Source: [Eubacterium] saphenum
Lineage (GTDB): Bacteria > Bacillota > Clostridia > Oscillospirales > Ruminococcaceae
Assembly (NCBI GenBank): GCA_004555855.1
Contig: SFJQ01000061.1
Coordinates: 1 to 9,734 of the forward strand
Direction of reading: 5' to 3'
Length of the DNA: 9,734 nucleotides
Under the pieces are notes generated by a model that did no database searches, had not been told where the DNA came from, and saw only the letters and a list, made by a program, of their open reading frames with translations. The first letter of the stretch is position 1; every line of letters begins with the position of its first letter. Shown here one piece after another: positions 1-6,024 of this stretch. Both the position numbers and the translations under genes were made by a program.

Positions 1-28
1 GAGAAAAAATTCTGCAAAAATTTGTGGA

Positions 29-50
29 TTTAGCATAGCAGTACGCTAAA
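29..50. promoter_or_regulatory. Imperfect dyad upstream of the serC promoter
   Basis: An interrupted inverted repeat with arms TTTAGC and GCTAAA, plus inner TA/TA pairs, is centred about 26 bp upstream of the serC -35 box. It could be an operator, or a remnant of the upstream gene's 3' region. It is followed by A residues rather than T on the plus strand, so it does not look like a plus-strand terminator. No coding region is supported in bases 1-158. Confidence 0.3.
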
Positions 51-65
51 AAAAACAAAAGTACC

Positions 66-94
66 TTGACAATCGGCGGAATTTGTCATATAAT
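66..94 (+). promoter_or_regulatory. Perfect-consensus sigma-A promoter for serC-serA
   Basis: TTGACA at 66-71 and TATAAT at 89-94 are separated by exactly 17 bp, matching the vegetative sigma-A/sigma-70 consensus at all 12 positions. Transcription would start near 101, giving a leader of about 58 nt. That is too short for a T-box or a typical amino acid riboswitch. A promoter this close to consensus implies high basal output, so any control is likely by a repressor, in the leader, or by enzyme feedback (inference). Confidence 0.9.
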
Positions 95-117
95 AGGAAT
101 AGTGATGTTTGAAATTA

Positions 118-145
118 TTCTTACATCTGATTTCTTACTTCTTAC
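118..145 (+). repeat. Heptad repeats in the serC leader
   Basis: The heptamer TTCTTAC occurs exactly at 118-124, 132-138 and 139-145. The intervening heptad, 125-131, is ATCTGAT, so the whole block keeps a 7-nt period over four units. It runs directly into the AGGAGG ribosome binding site at 146-151, which lies 7 nt before the serC ATG. The pyrimidine-rich unstructured RNA could be a protein-binding site, a translation enhancer or a slippage-prone tract. No function is known to me. Confidence 0.7.
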
Positions 146-158
146 AGGAGGATAACAA

Positions 159-1238
159 ATGAGAGTTTACAATTTCAGCGCAGGACCTGCGGTTTTGCCC
201 GAAGAGGTTCTGAAAGAAGCTGCCGACGAGATGCTTGACTACAACGGCACCGGCATGTCCGTTATGGAGATGTCCCACCGTTCCAAGGCTTTTGATGATA
301 TCATCAAGACTGCGGAGCAGGATATCCGTGACCTTATGAACATTCCCGACAACTATAAGGTTCTGTTCCTTCAGGGCGGCGCTTCCCAGCAGTTTGCGGC
401 TGTTCCGATGAATTTGATGAAGAACAAGAAGGCTGCTTACATAATCACCGGTCAGTGGGCTAAGAAGGCTTATCAGGAGGCTCAGATTTACGGCGAGGCT
501 GTTGCTGTTGCATCTTCTGCCGACAAGACCTTCTCGTATATTCCCGACTGCTCCGACCTTGACATTCCCGATGATGCTGACTACGTTTACATCTGCGAGA
601 ACAACACCATTTACGGAACAAAGTTCAAGACTCTTCCCAACACCAAGGGTCACCTTCTTGTAGCGGACGTTTCCTCCTGCTTCCTTTCCGAGCCTGTTGA
701 CGTTACCAAGTACGGCGTAATCTACGGCGGTGTTCAGAAGAACGTTGGTCCTGCGGGACTGGTTATCGCGATTATCCGCGAGGATTTGATTACCGACGAT
801 GTTCTCCCCGGCACTCCCACAATGCTCAAGTGGAAGACTCAGGCTGACAACGATTCTCTTTATAACACCCCGAACTGCTATTCTATCTACATCTGTGGCA
901 AGGTATTCAAGTGGCTCAAGAAGATGGGCGGACTTGAGGCTATGAAGGCGCTCAACGAGAAGAAGGCTAAGATTTTGTACGACTTCCTCGATCAGAGCAA
1001 GCTGTTCAAGGCAACCGTTCGTCCCGAGGACCGTTCGCTGATGAACGTTCCTTTCGTTACCGGAAACGAGGAGCTTGACGCGAAGTTTGTCAAGGAAGCA
1101 AAGGCTGCGGGCTTTGAGAACCTCAAGGGTCACAGAACCGTCGGCGGTATGAGAGCTTCCATCTACAACGCTATGCCTATCGAGGGCGTTGAGAAACTTG
1201 TTGAGTTTATGAAGAAGTTTGAGGCCGAGAACGGCTGA
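159..1238 (+). CDS. serC: Phosphoserine aminotransferase
   Basis: SerC is a cytosolic PLP enzyme of aminotransferase class V that converts 3-phosphohydroxypyruvate plus glutamate to 3-phosphoserine, the second step of serine synthesis; family members can also act in pyridoxine synthesis. At 359 residues it has the usual family length. The N-terminus (YNFSAGPAVLP) is the family signature. The substrate-phosphate motif MSHRS is at 38-42, the PLP-phosphate loop GGAS at 73-76, the ring-nitrogen Asp is D170 (ADVSS), and the Schiff-base lysine is K194 in GGVQKNVGPAG. The start is set by AGGAGG at 146-151. Codons TTA, CTA and TCA are almost absent, which leaves a near full-length open frame on the opposite strand and suggests codon optimisation for high expression. 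It lies 35 bp before serA in one operon. No phosphoserine phosphatase gene is seen in the window. Confidence 0.97.
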   Translation: MRVYNFSAGPAVLPEEVLKEAADEMLDYNGTGMSVMEMSHRSKAFDDIIKTAEQDIRDLMNIPDNYKVLFLQGGASQQFAAVPMNLMKNKKAAYIITGQWAKKAYQEAQIYGEAVAVASSADKTFSYIPDCSDLDIPDDADYVYICENNTIYGTKFKTLPNTKGHLLVADVSSCFLSEPVDVTKYGVIYGGVQKNVGPAGLVIAIIREDLITDDVLPGTPTMLKWKTQADNDSLYNTPNCYSIYICGKVFKWLKKMGGLEAMKALNEKKAKILYDFLDQSKLFKATVRPEDRSLMNVPFVTGNEELDAKFVKEAKAAGFENLKGHRTVGGMRASIYNAMPIEGVEKLVEFMKKFEAENG

Positions 1239-1273
1239 TTGCTTCCGCAAAAGGGAAAGAAAGGGAATAAGTT

Positions 1274-2437
1274 ATGTATAATATTCAAACGCTGAATAAA
1301 ATCGCGGCTTGCGGCACGGATTTGCTTGACAAGAGCAAGTACGCTGTAAGCGATGACGCGGCAAACCCCGACGCAATCCTCGTTCGTTCTGCTTCGATGC
1401 ACGAGATGGAGCTTGGCTCCAACCTCCTCGCAATCGCAAGAGCGGGCGCAGGTGTAAACAATATCCCGATTGACAAGTGCAGCGAAAAGGGTATCGTTGT
1501 TTTCAACACCCCCGGTGCTAATGCAAACGCTGTTAAGGAGCTTGTTATCGCAGGACTTCTGCTGTCCTCGAGAAAAATCCCCGCTTCGATGGATTGGATT
1601 AAGACCTTGAAGGGCAAGGGCGACGAGGTTTCCAAGCTCGTTGAAAAAGGCAAGAGCCAGTTCGTAGGTCCGGAAATCACCGGCAAGAAGCTCGGCGTTA
1701 TCGGTCTGGGCGCAATCGGTATTCTGGTTGCAAACGCGGCTGCGGCTCTCGGAATGGACGTTTACGGCGCTGACCCGTATCTCAACGTTGAGCACGCGCT
1801 CAAGCTCTCGGGCAAGGTTCACTATGTCAAGAGCAACGATGAGATTTTCGAGAAGTGCGATTACATCACGCTCCACGTTCCCGCAACGCCCGACACCAAG
1901 GGTATGATTAACGCGGAAACCATCGCGAAGATGAAGAAGAATGTTCGCCTGCTGAACTTTGCGCGCGGCGACCTCGTTAACGACGCTGACATTATCGACG
2001 CTCTCGCAAACGGCGGAATGGCTTGCTATGTAACTGATTTCGCTTCGGACGCGCTCATTGGCGTTGAAAACGTTGTTGCAATGCCGCATCTCGGCGCTTC
2101 CACTCCCGAGAGCGAGGACAACTGCGCGGTTATGGCTTGCAAGGAAGTTGCCGACTACATCGAAAACGGCAATATCACAAACTCCGTTAACCTGCCTAAT
2201 CTCGATATGGCTATCACGGGCAGCGCAAAAATCTGCGTTATCCACAAGAATGTCGAGGGTGTTATCAACAACATCACTGCTCCCATTTCCGCAGCCGGCT
2301 TGAATATCGAGAATATGATGAGCAAGTCCAAGAAGGACTACGCTTACACCTGCCTTGATGTTTCGGGCAACACCGATGGTATCGCGGATAAGCTCAAGGG
2401 CATCGCGAATGTTGTCGGCGTAAGAGTTGTAAAGTAA
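1274..2437 (+). CDS. serA: D-3-phosphoglycerate dehydrogenase, short ACT-domain type
   Basis: SerA oxidises 3-phosphoglycerate to 3-phosphohydroxypyruvate with NAD, the committing step of serine synthesis. The 387-residue protein has the split substrate-binding domain of D-2-hydroxyacid dehydrogenases around a Rossmann fold, with GLGAIG at 144-149 and D167 at the end of the next strand as expected for NAD. The catalytic Arg is R231 (FARGD) and the catalytic His is H272 (PHLGAST). A C-terminal ACT domain spans about 318-387, probably the serine feedback site. The longer form's extra ASB domain is absent. The usual D-V-F-x-x-E-P segment that carries the catalytic Glu reads TDFASDAL here, so the expected Glu column holds A260 with D259 beside it. 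GGGA at 1263-1266 serves the ATG. It is the second gene after serC and is followed by a terminator. Confidence 0.95.
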   Translation: MYNIQTLNKIAACGTDLLDKSKYAVSDDAANPDAILVRSASMHEMELGSNLLAIARAGAGVNNIPIDKCSEKGIVVFNTPGANANAVKELVIAGLLLSSRKIPASMDWIKTLKGKGDEVSKLVEKGKSQFVGPEITGKKLGVIGLGAIGILVANAAAALGMDVYGADPYLNVEHALKLSGKVHYVKSNDEIFEKCDYITLHVPATPDTKGMINAETIAKMKKNVRLLNFARGDLVNDADIIDALANGGMACYVTDFASDALIGVENVVAMPHLGASTPESEDNCAVMACKEVADYIENGNITNSVNLPNLDMAITGSAKICVIHKNVEGVINNITAPISAAGLNIENMMSKSKKDYAYTCLDVSGNTDGIADKLKGIANVVGVRVVK

Positions 2438-2456
2438 TTTTGCAGTAAAAAAACAG

Positions 2457-2487
2457 AAACGGCGTGCTGAAAAGTGCGCCGTTTTTT
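2457..2487 (+). terminator. Rho-independent terminator after serA
   Basis: An 8-bp stem, AAACGGCG (2457-2464) with CGCCGTTT (2477-2484), is extended inward by three pairs (two of them G-T) and closes on a TGAAAA loop. It runs into six T residues (2482-2487). It sits 20 bp after the serA stop and ends the serC-serA transcript before the sigma factor gene. Confidence 0.88.
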
Positions 2488-2558
2488 GTGACTTTCAGGA
2501 AAAAATTCCCGTCTTAATAGGTGAAAGGCTTTTCAGAAAAAATCGGAGGAGGGAGAAT

Positions 2559-3116
2559 ATGAACGATGATGAAATCGTGAAGCTGTTCTGGGAGCGCTCC
2601 GAGGACGCTTTGCGCGAGGTTCGCGGGAAATACGAAAAATTTTGCAGATACATTTCGATGAAAATACTTAACAATCCCGAGGACGCGGACGAGTGCGTGA
2701 ACGAAACGTATCTGCGCGCGTGGAACGCCATTCCTCCGAGTAAGCCGGACAGCTTGTCGGCGTTTTTGGGGAAAATCACGCGAAACCTCTCGCTCGATTT
2801 GTACAACAAAAAGCGTGCGGGGAAGCGCGGCGGCGGTGAACCTCAGGCAGTTCTCGAGGAACTTTCCGAGTGTATCCCGAGTGAAAACGCGCGGGATATT
2901 GTCGAGGACATCGCCCTGCGTGACGCGCTGAACGCTTTCCTGGAAACGCTTCCCGCCGACGCCCGCAAGATTTTTATGAGAAGATACTGGTATATGAGCG
3001 AAATCCGCGAAATCGCGCAAGACTATAATTTCAGCGAGAGCAAGGTTAAAATGTCGCTTGCGAGAACGCGCGAGAAGCTCAGACGATTTCTCGAGAAGGA
3101 GGGAATTGATATATGA
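2559..3116 (+). CDS. ECF-type RNA polymerase sigma factor
   Basis: This 185-residue protein has the two-domain layout of group 4 (extracytoplasmic function) sigma factors, which redirect RNA polymerase to a small regulon. Region 2 covers about residues 20-85, with the expected DADECVNETYLRAWNAI core (42-58) and an ITRNLSLDLYNKKRA stretch (73-87). A linker follows at about 88-118. Region 4 covers about 119-178, with the P-A-D-A-R-K-I-F-M-R-R-Y segment and a helix-turn-helix around 148-172. A strong GGAGGAGGGAG binding site (2545-2555) precedes the ATG. The last codons overlap the next gene by ATGA, so the two are translationally coupled. I see neither a convincing sigma-A promoter in 2488-2558 nor a GGAAC/CGTC pair that would show autoregulation. 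Its regulon and inducing signal are unknown. Confidence 0.92.
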   Translation: MNDDEIVKLFWERSEDALREVRGKYEKFCRYISMKILNNPEDADECVNETYLRAWNAIPPSKPDSLSAFLGKITRNLSLDLYNKKRAGKRGGGEPQAVLEELSECIPSENARDIVEDIALRDALNAFLETLPADARKIFMRRYWYMSEIREIAQDYNFSESKVKMSLARTREKLRRFLEKEGIDI

Positions 3117-4333
3117 AAGAAGAACGCTTGCTGAAAACTCTCGGCGATGTTAATGAGAAATTCATCGACGAAGCCGCACCGACCGATACCGCCGAGCAGC
3201 CCGATTTCATTCAAATTCACAAACGAAAGGAGCCGTTTTATATGAAAATTCTGCCGATTGCCGCGTGCGCCGCGGTAGTCGGGATAGGCGCCACAGTCGG
3301 TGTTTTAATCCACAACAATGCCATCACACAACCTGCATATCAGCCGTCCGACTCATCTTCCGCCTATGTATCAAGTGTTTCCGAGACATATCGCTTGCCG
3401 CACTGGGACGAGCTTGAAATCAACGGTCAATACACGCAGTTTATGTATAACGGTATCGCATACGATACGGCGGGAGCGGAAATATCTGCGGAAAAGCTCG
3501 GCGAATTTCTCGGCGAAACAACCGCAAGCGGTGTTGACGAGTACACCGATGAAAAGCACGAAACCACGGCTTCGGTTTACCCTATCGATAAAATCAGCGA
3601 AAAAACAGCGCTTGCCGTAAAGTACCCCGAGGACGAGAAATTTTATGTTTATTACAACCAGAACTACATTCCGAAAACTCTCGGCGATTTTATCGATGAC
3701 CTCAATCTCACCGAGAATTTGAAAATCAGCACAACCGCGACCTGCACAACGATTGAAAACGGTTATCTGACAACACGGAAATACAGCAATATCGATACCA
3801 CAAAGCTTATGGAGATTTTGCTGTCGGGCAGGAATGTGCCGACCGAAAGCATTCTGGATTACGACACGTTTGTCGAGGACGACCGTTTTGAAGCGGCGCT
3901 TGAATTTGCGGTTGATATACCGATTCTTGGGATAAAAAATTTATCCTTGGAAATCACAAAGGGCGGTTTTGTCCACACTAACGCATTTTTCCACACTTCG
4001 ACTTTGTTCTATCTCGGCACGGACAAAACCGACTCCTTTGTGCAATATGTCAAGGAAAACTGCCCGAGCGAGATAACGTGGCAGTCGGACGAACCGATTG
4101 ACATCAGCGCGCGGGAAAAAGATATAAACGAGCATATCCAAGAGCTTGAAATCGAGAAGAGCGAGCTTGAAAAGAAAATTAACGATTTACAGCAAATGAA
4201 GCAGACGGCGCAGGAGTCTGGAAGAAAGGACGAGCTTGAAGTGAAGATATTTCAGCTGGAGTTTGCGCTGCAAAAGGTGAAGCAAAGGCTCGAAATTGTC
4301 ATTCAGGAAAGGGAGAACCTTCTAAGCCGGTAA
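3113..4333 (+). CDS. Single-pass membrane protein with coiled coil, putative anti-sigma factor
   Basis: The gene is coupled to the sigma factor by a 4-bp ATGA overlap and has AAGGAGGG at 3096-3103. The 406-residue product has a cytoplasmic N-terminus of about 43 residues (LLKTLGDVNEKFIDEAAP at 6-23), a basic stretch (HKRK), one membrane helix at about 45-67, a Ser/Thr-rich linker (78-92), a largely beta-like extracellular region (93-330) and a charged coiled coil (about 331-406). Similar short N-termini followed by a membrane helix occur in partners of ECF sigma factors in Clostridia, so it probably holds the sigma factor at the membrane and senses an outside signal. The zinc anti-sigma motif (HxxxCxxC) is absent, and I recognise no named domain in the outer region. 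KTLGD occurs both at 8-12 and 188-192, probably by chance. Function is inferred from position and topology. Confidence 0.75.
   Translation: MKEERLLKTLGDVNEKFIDEAAPTDTAEQPDFIQIHKRKEPFYMKILPIAACAAVVGIGATVGVLIHNNAITQPAYQPSDSSSAYVSSVSETYRLPHWDELEINGQYTQFMYNGIAYDTAGAEISAEKLGEFLGETTASGVDEYTDEKHETTASVYPIDKISEKTALAVKYPEDEKFYVYYNQNYIPKTLGDFIDDLNLTENLKISTTATCTTIENGYLTTRKYSNIDTTKLMEILLSGRNVPTESILDYDTFVEDDRFEAALEFAVDIPILGIKNLSLEITKGGFVHTNAFFHTSTLFYLGTDKTDSFVQYVKENCPSEITWQSDEPIDISAREKDINEHIQELEIEKSELEKKINDLQQMKQTAQESGRKDELEVKIFQLEFALQKVKQRLEIVIQERENLLSR
3226..3244 (+). promoter_or_regulatory. Possible internal translation start in the anti-sigma gene
   Basis: AAAGGAG at 3226-3232 lies 9 nt before an in-frame ATG at 3242 (codon 44). 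Translation from here would give a 363-residue protein beginning MKILPIAAC, directly at the membrane helix and lacking the cytoplasmic segment expected to bind the sigma factor. The spacing and strength match real starts in this window. It may instead be chance in a Lys/Glu-coding stretch. Confidence 0.4.
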
Positions 4334-4346
4334 ATTTGCGGCTTTG

Positions 4347-4390
4347 AAAAAAAACAGCGGCGCATCTTTCGCGATGTGCCGCATTTTTGT
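4347..4390. terminator. Bidirectional intrinsic terminator
   Basis: A 10-bp stem, GCGGCGCATC (4357-4366) with GATGTGCCGC (4373-4382, one G-T pair), has the loop TTTCGC. On the plus strand it is followed by ATTTTT, which ends the sigma/anti-sigma transcript. On the minus strand the stem is followed by TG and eight T residues (complement of 4347-4354), which ends the murA operon. It lies between the convergent stop codons at 4333 and 4399. Confidence 0.88.
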
Positions 4391-4398
4391 GTTGGATT

Positions 4399-5163
4399 TT
4401 ACTTTTTCTTTATCATCGAAATAATATTTGAAAGGAACCAAAGCACCGAAGTCACGCAGATGAAAATAAGCACAAACCAGTTTATTTCCTCGCTCCAGCG
4501 CAGGATAATCACCGCGAAAGTGCCGACAACCGCCGTGATATACGGGATAGGCGAGAAATCGCTCTCGGCGTTTTGCGTGAAGAAGCGCTTCAGCATTATC
4601 GTGAACAGCACAACCATTCCTGCCGAAACCACGCATTCAATCGGATAAAACAGGTACTTGAGTTCAATGTTCGTGTGATAAACCACGGGAATTGACATCG
4701 AAAACGCGGTTATGTACGCGAACGAAAGCCATTTCATAAGCGGCTTTCCGTCGCGTTTCGCGCACTGAAATGCGTGAATACCCATCGCTCCGAGCAGCAT
4801 TCCGTAGGACGCAAACTGTATTCCGGGGATTGTGCCTTCCGTGTGAACCATACCGCCGAGAAGCAGTATTCCCGCGGCGATTGAGAGCTTCGCGTAATTT
4901 TCGTCATCGGCGGTCGGAGAAGCCGAAACCTTGCCGTTGTCATAGTGATTTACGGTAATGTGGCATTTTGTTGCAATAAAGACATAAGCTCCGAAAATCG
5001 CAAACAGCGTGAGCGCGGTCATATACCATTCGAGCGCGTCATATTTTGACAAATCGCCCGTGAAAACACACACAAGGCTGATAATTCGCTCAACCGATAA
5101 AATCAGGAAATACGCGAGAAAAAATATCATTTTGAGCTTGTCGAGAACCGATTTTTTTGCCAT
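4399..5163 (-). CDS. Polytopic membrane protein of unknown function
   Basis: A 254-residue protein with about seven or eight hydrophobic helices, roughly at residues 11-34, 46-66, 91-107, 113-133, 144-164, 168-192, 205-222 and 227-250. A polar loop at about 67-90 (HITVNHYDNGK, PTADDENY) is the largest soluble part. The ends are basic (MAKKSVLDKLK; IKKK). I chose the ATG at 5163 because GGAGG (5177-5173) lies 9 nt upstream; a TTG at 5172 would extend the protein by three residues but sits against the binding site. The gene starts 18 bp after the walJ-like stop, so it is the last member of the murA operon. No transporter, permease or enzyme signature is recognised. Charged residues within or near helices (E25 R26; R222, E225 E226) might line a pocket or pore. 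Confidence 0.8.
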   Translation of the reverse strand: MAKKSVLDKLKMIFFLAYFLILSVERIISLVCVFTGDLSKYDALEWYMTALTLFAIFGAYVFIATKCHITVNHYDNGKVSASPTADDENYAKLSIAAGILLLGGMVHTEGTIPGIQFASYGMLLGAMGIHAFQCAKRDGKPLMKWLSFAYITAFSMSIPVVYHTNIELKYLFYPIECVVSAGMVVLFTIMLKRFFTQNAESDFSPIPYITAVVGTFAVIILRWSEEINWFVLIFICVTSVLWFLSNIISMIKKK

Positions 5164-5181
5164 ATAAATCAACCTCCGATG

Positions 5182-5970
5182 TCAGACGCTTATGTACTCG
5201 CCCGTTGTCATCACAGGCGCCGCGCAAAGCGTAAAATCTTTTTCGATAACCGCGCCGTTGTCCGTGAGAAGACGCTCGGTGCGGGATTTTGCAGTTGCGG
5301 GAGTGTTGTTTTCACGCGAGAGATGCCCGAGAACGAAGTGCCGCGTGCCTTTTTTCAGCAGCCGCAGCGCAAATTCCGCGCAGTCGCCGTTTGAGAGATG
5401 CCCTTGATTTCCGGAAATTCTGCGCTTTAAATCGGGCGGGTAGTTCAGGTTTTTGCAGAGCATTTCCTCGTCATAATTGCTCTCGAGAAGTACCGTTCGA
5501 CAGCCCACAAGCGCTTTTTCAGCCTGCTCCGTGACAAAACCCGTATCGGTGCAGACACCGAAGCTGTCACGCCCGAAGCGCACGGAATAGCCGACGCTCT
5601 CGGCGCTGTCGTGGGAAGTCGGGAACGCGCTCACCTCAAAAGCCGCGCTTTTGTAGCCGTCCCTGATATCGTAGAGCTGCGCTGTTTCGGGCAGTTTCCC
5701 CGAGCTTTTCAGCGCGTTTATAGTGCCGCCCGACGCGAAAATCGGAAGCTTTGTGTGCTTTATTATCTGCTCGAGCGCCTTGATGTGGTCGGAGTGCTCG
5801 TGCGTGATAAACAGCGCCTCGATACCGTCAAAATCCGTGTCGATAAGTGAAAGCGCGTTCTTCAGCGCCCTAAAAGAACAGCCCGCGTCCACGAGAATCC
5901 CGTGACCGCGAGTGCCGATAAATGTTGAATTTCCGTCGCTTGACGAACAAATAGGATAAATTCTTGCCAT
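5182..5970 (-). CDS. walJ: Metallo-beta-lactamase-fold hydrolase, WalJ/YycJ-like
   Basis: A 262-residue MBL-fold protein, the usual length for WalJ (YycJ/VicX). The metal-binding motif HEHSDH is at 57-62; further likely ligands are H120 (TSHD), D142 (CTDTG) and H216 (LGHLSREN). The N-terminus (PICSSSDGNSTFI, then ILVDAGCS) and the SGNQGHLSN segment (186-194) are typical of this group. WalJ homologues are thought to be DNA-processing 5' exonucleases or phosphodiesterases, and in Bacillus they are encoded with the WalRK cell-wall two-component system. Here no walRK is in view; it follows murA by 54 bp, with its own AGGAA site (5981-5977) 6 nt before the ATG. The family call is strong; the exact substrate is not established from sequence. 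Confidence 0.88.
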   Translation of the reverse strand: MARIYPICSSSDGNSTFIGTRGHGILVDAGCSFRALKNALSLIDTDFDGIEALFITHEHSDHIKALEQIIKHTKLPIFASGGTINALKSSGKLPETAQLYDIRDGYKSAAFEVSAFPTSHDSAESVGYSVRFGRDSFGVCTDTGFVTEQAEKALVGCRTVLLESNYDEEMLCKNLNYPPDLKRRISGNQGHLSNGDCAEFALRLLKKGTRHFVLGHLSRENNTPATAKSRTERLLTDNGAVIEKDFTLCAAPVMTTGEYISV

Positions 5971-6024
5971 AATTCGTTCCTGTAAAAATATCGCCGAAAC
6001 CGCGCTGTTATGCGAAAAATCGCG

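Noticed and set aside
30..57. The TTTAGC/GCTAAA dyad followed by A residues as an upstream terminator
   Set aside because: The stem is short and interrupted. On the plus strand it is followed by A, not T, and no minus-strand gene ends there.
135..1250. A 371-codon open frame on the minus strand across serC, and a 360-codon one across serA (1163-2245)
   Set aside because: Both are shadows of codon bias: the sense genes avoid TTA, CTA and TCA, so the opposite strand lacks stops. The translations look low-complexity and match no family, while the plus-strand products carry full catalytic motifs.
2486..2519. A promoter for the sigma factor gene using TTGTGA and TTAATA
   Set aside because: The spacing is 22 bp, the -35 overlaps the serA terminator tail, and no ECF-type GGAAC...CGTC pair with normal spacing is present.
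3242..3268. A lipoprotein signal (lipobox I-A-A-C at 49-52) if translation began at codon 44
   Set aside because: The Cys would lie only nine residues from the start, in front of rather than after the hydrophobic core, so it is probably part of the membrane helix.
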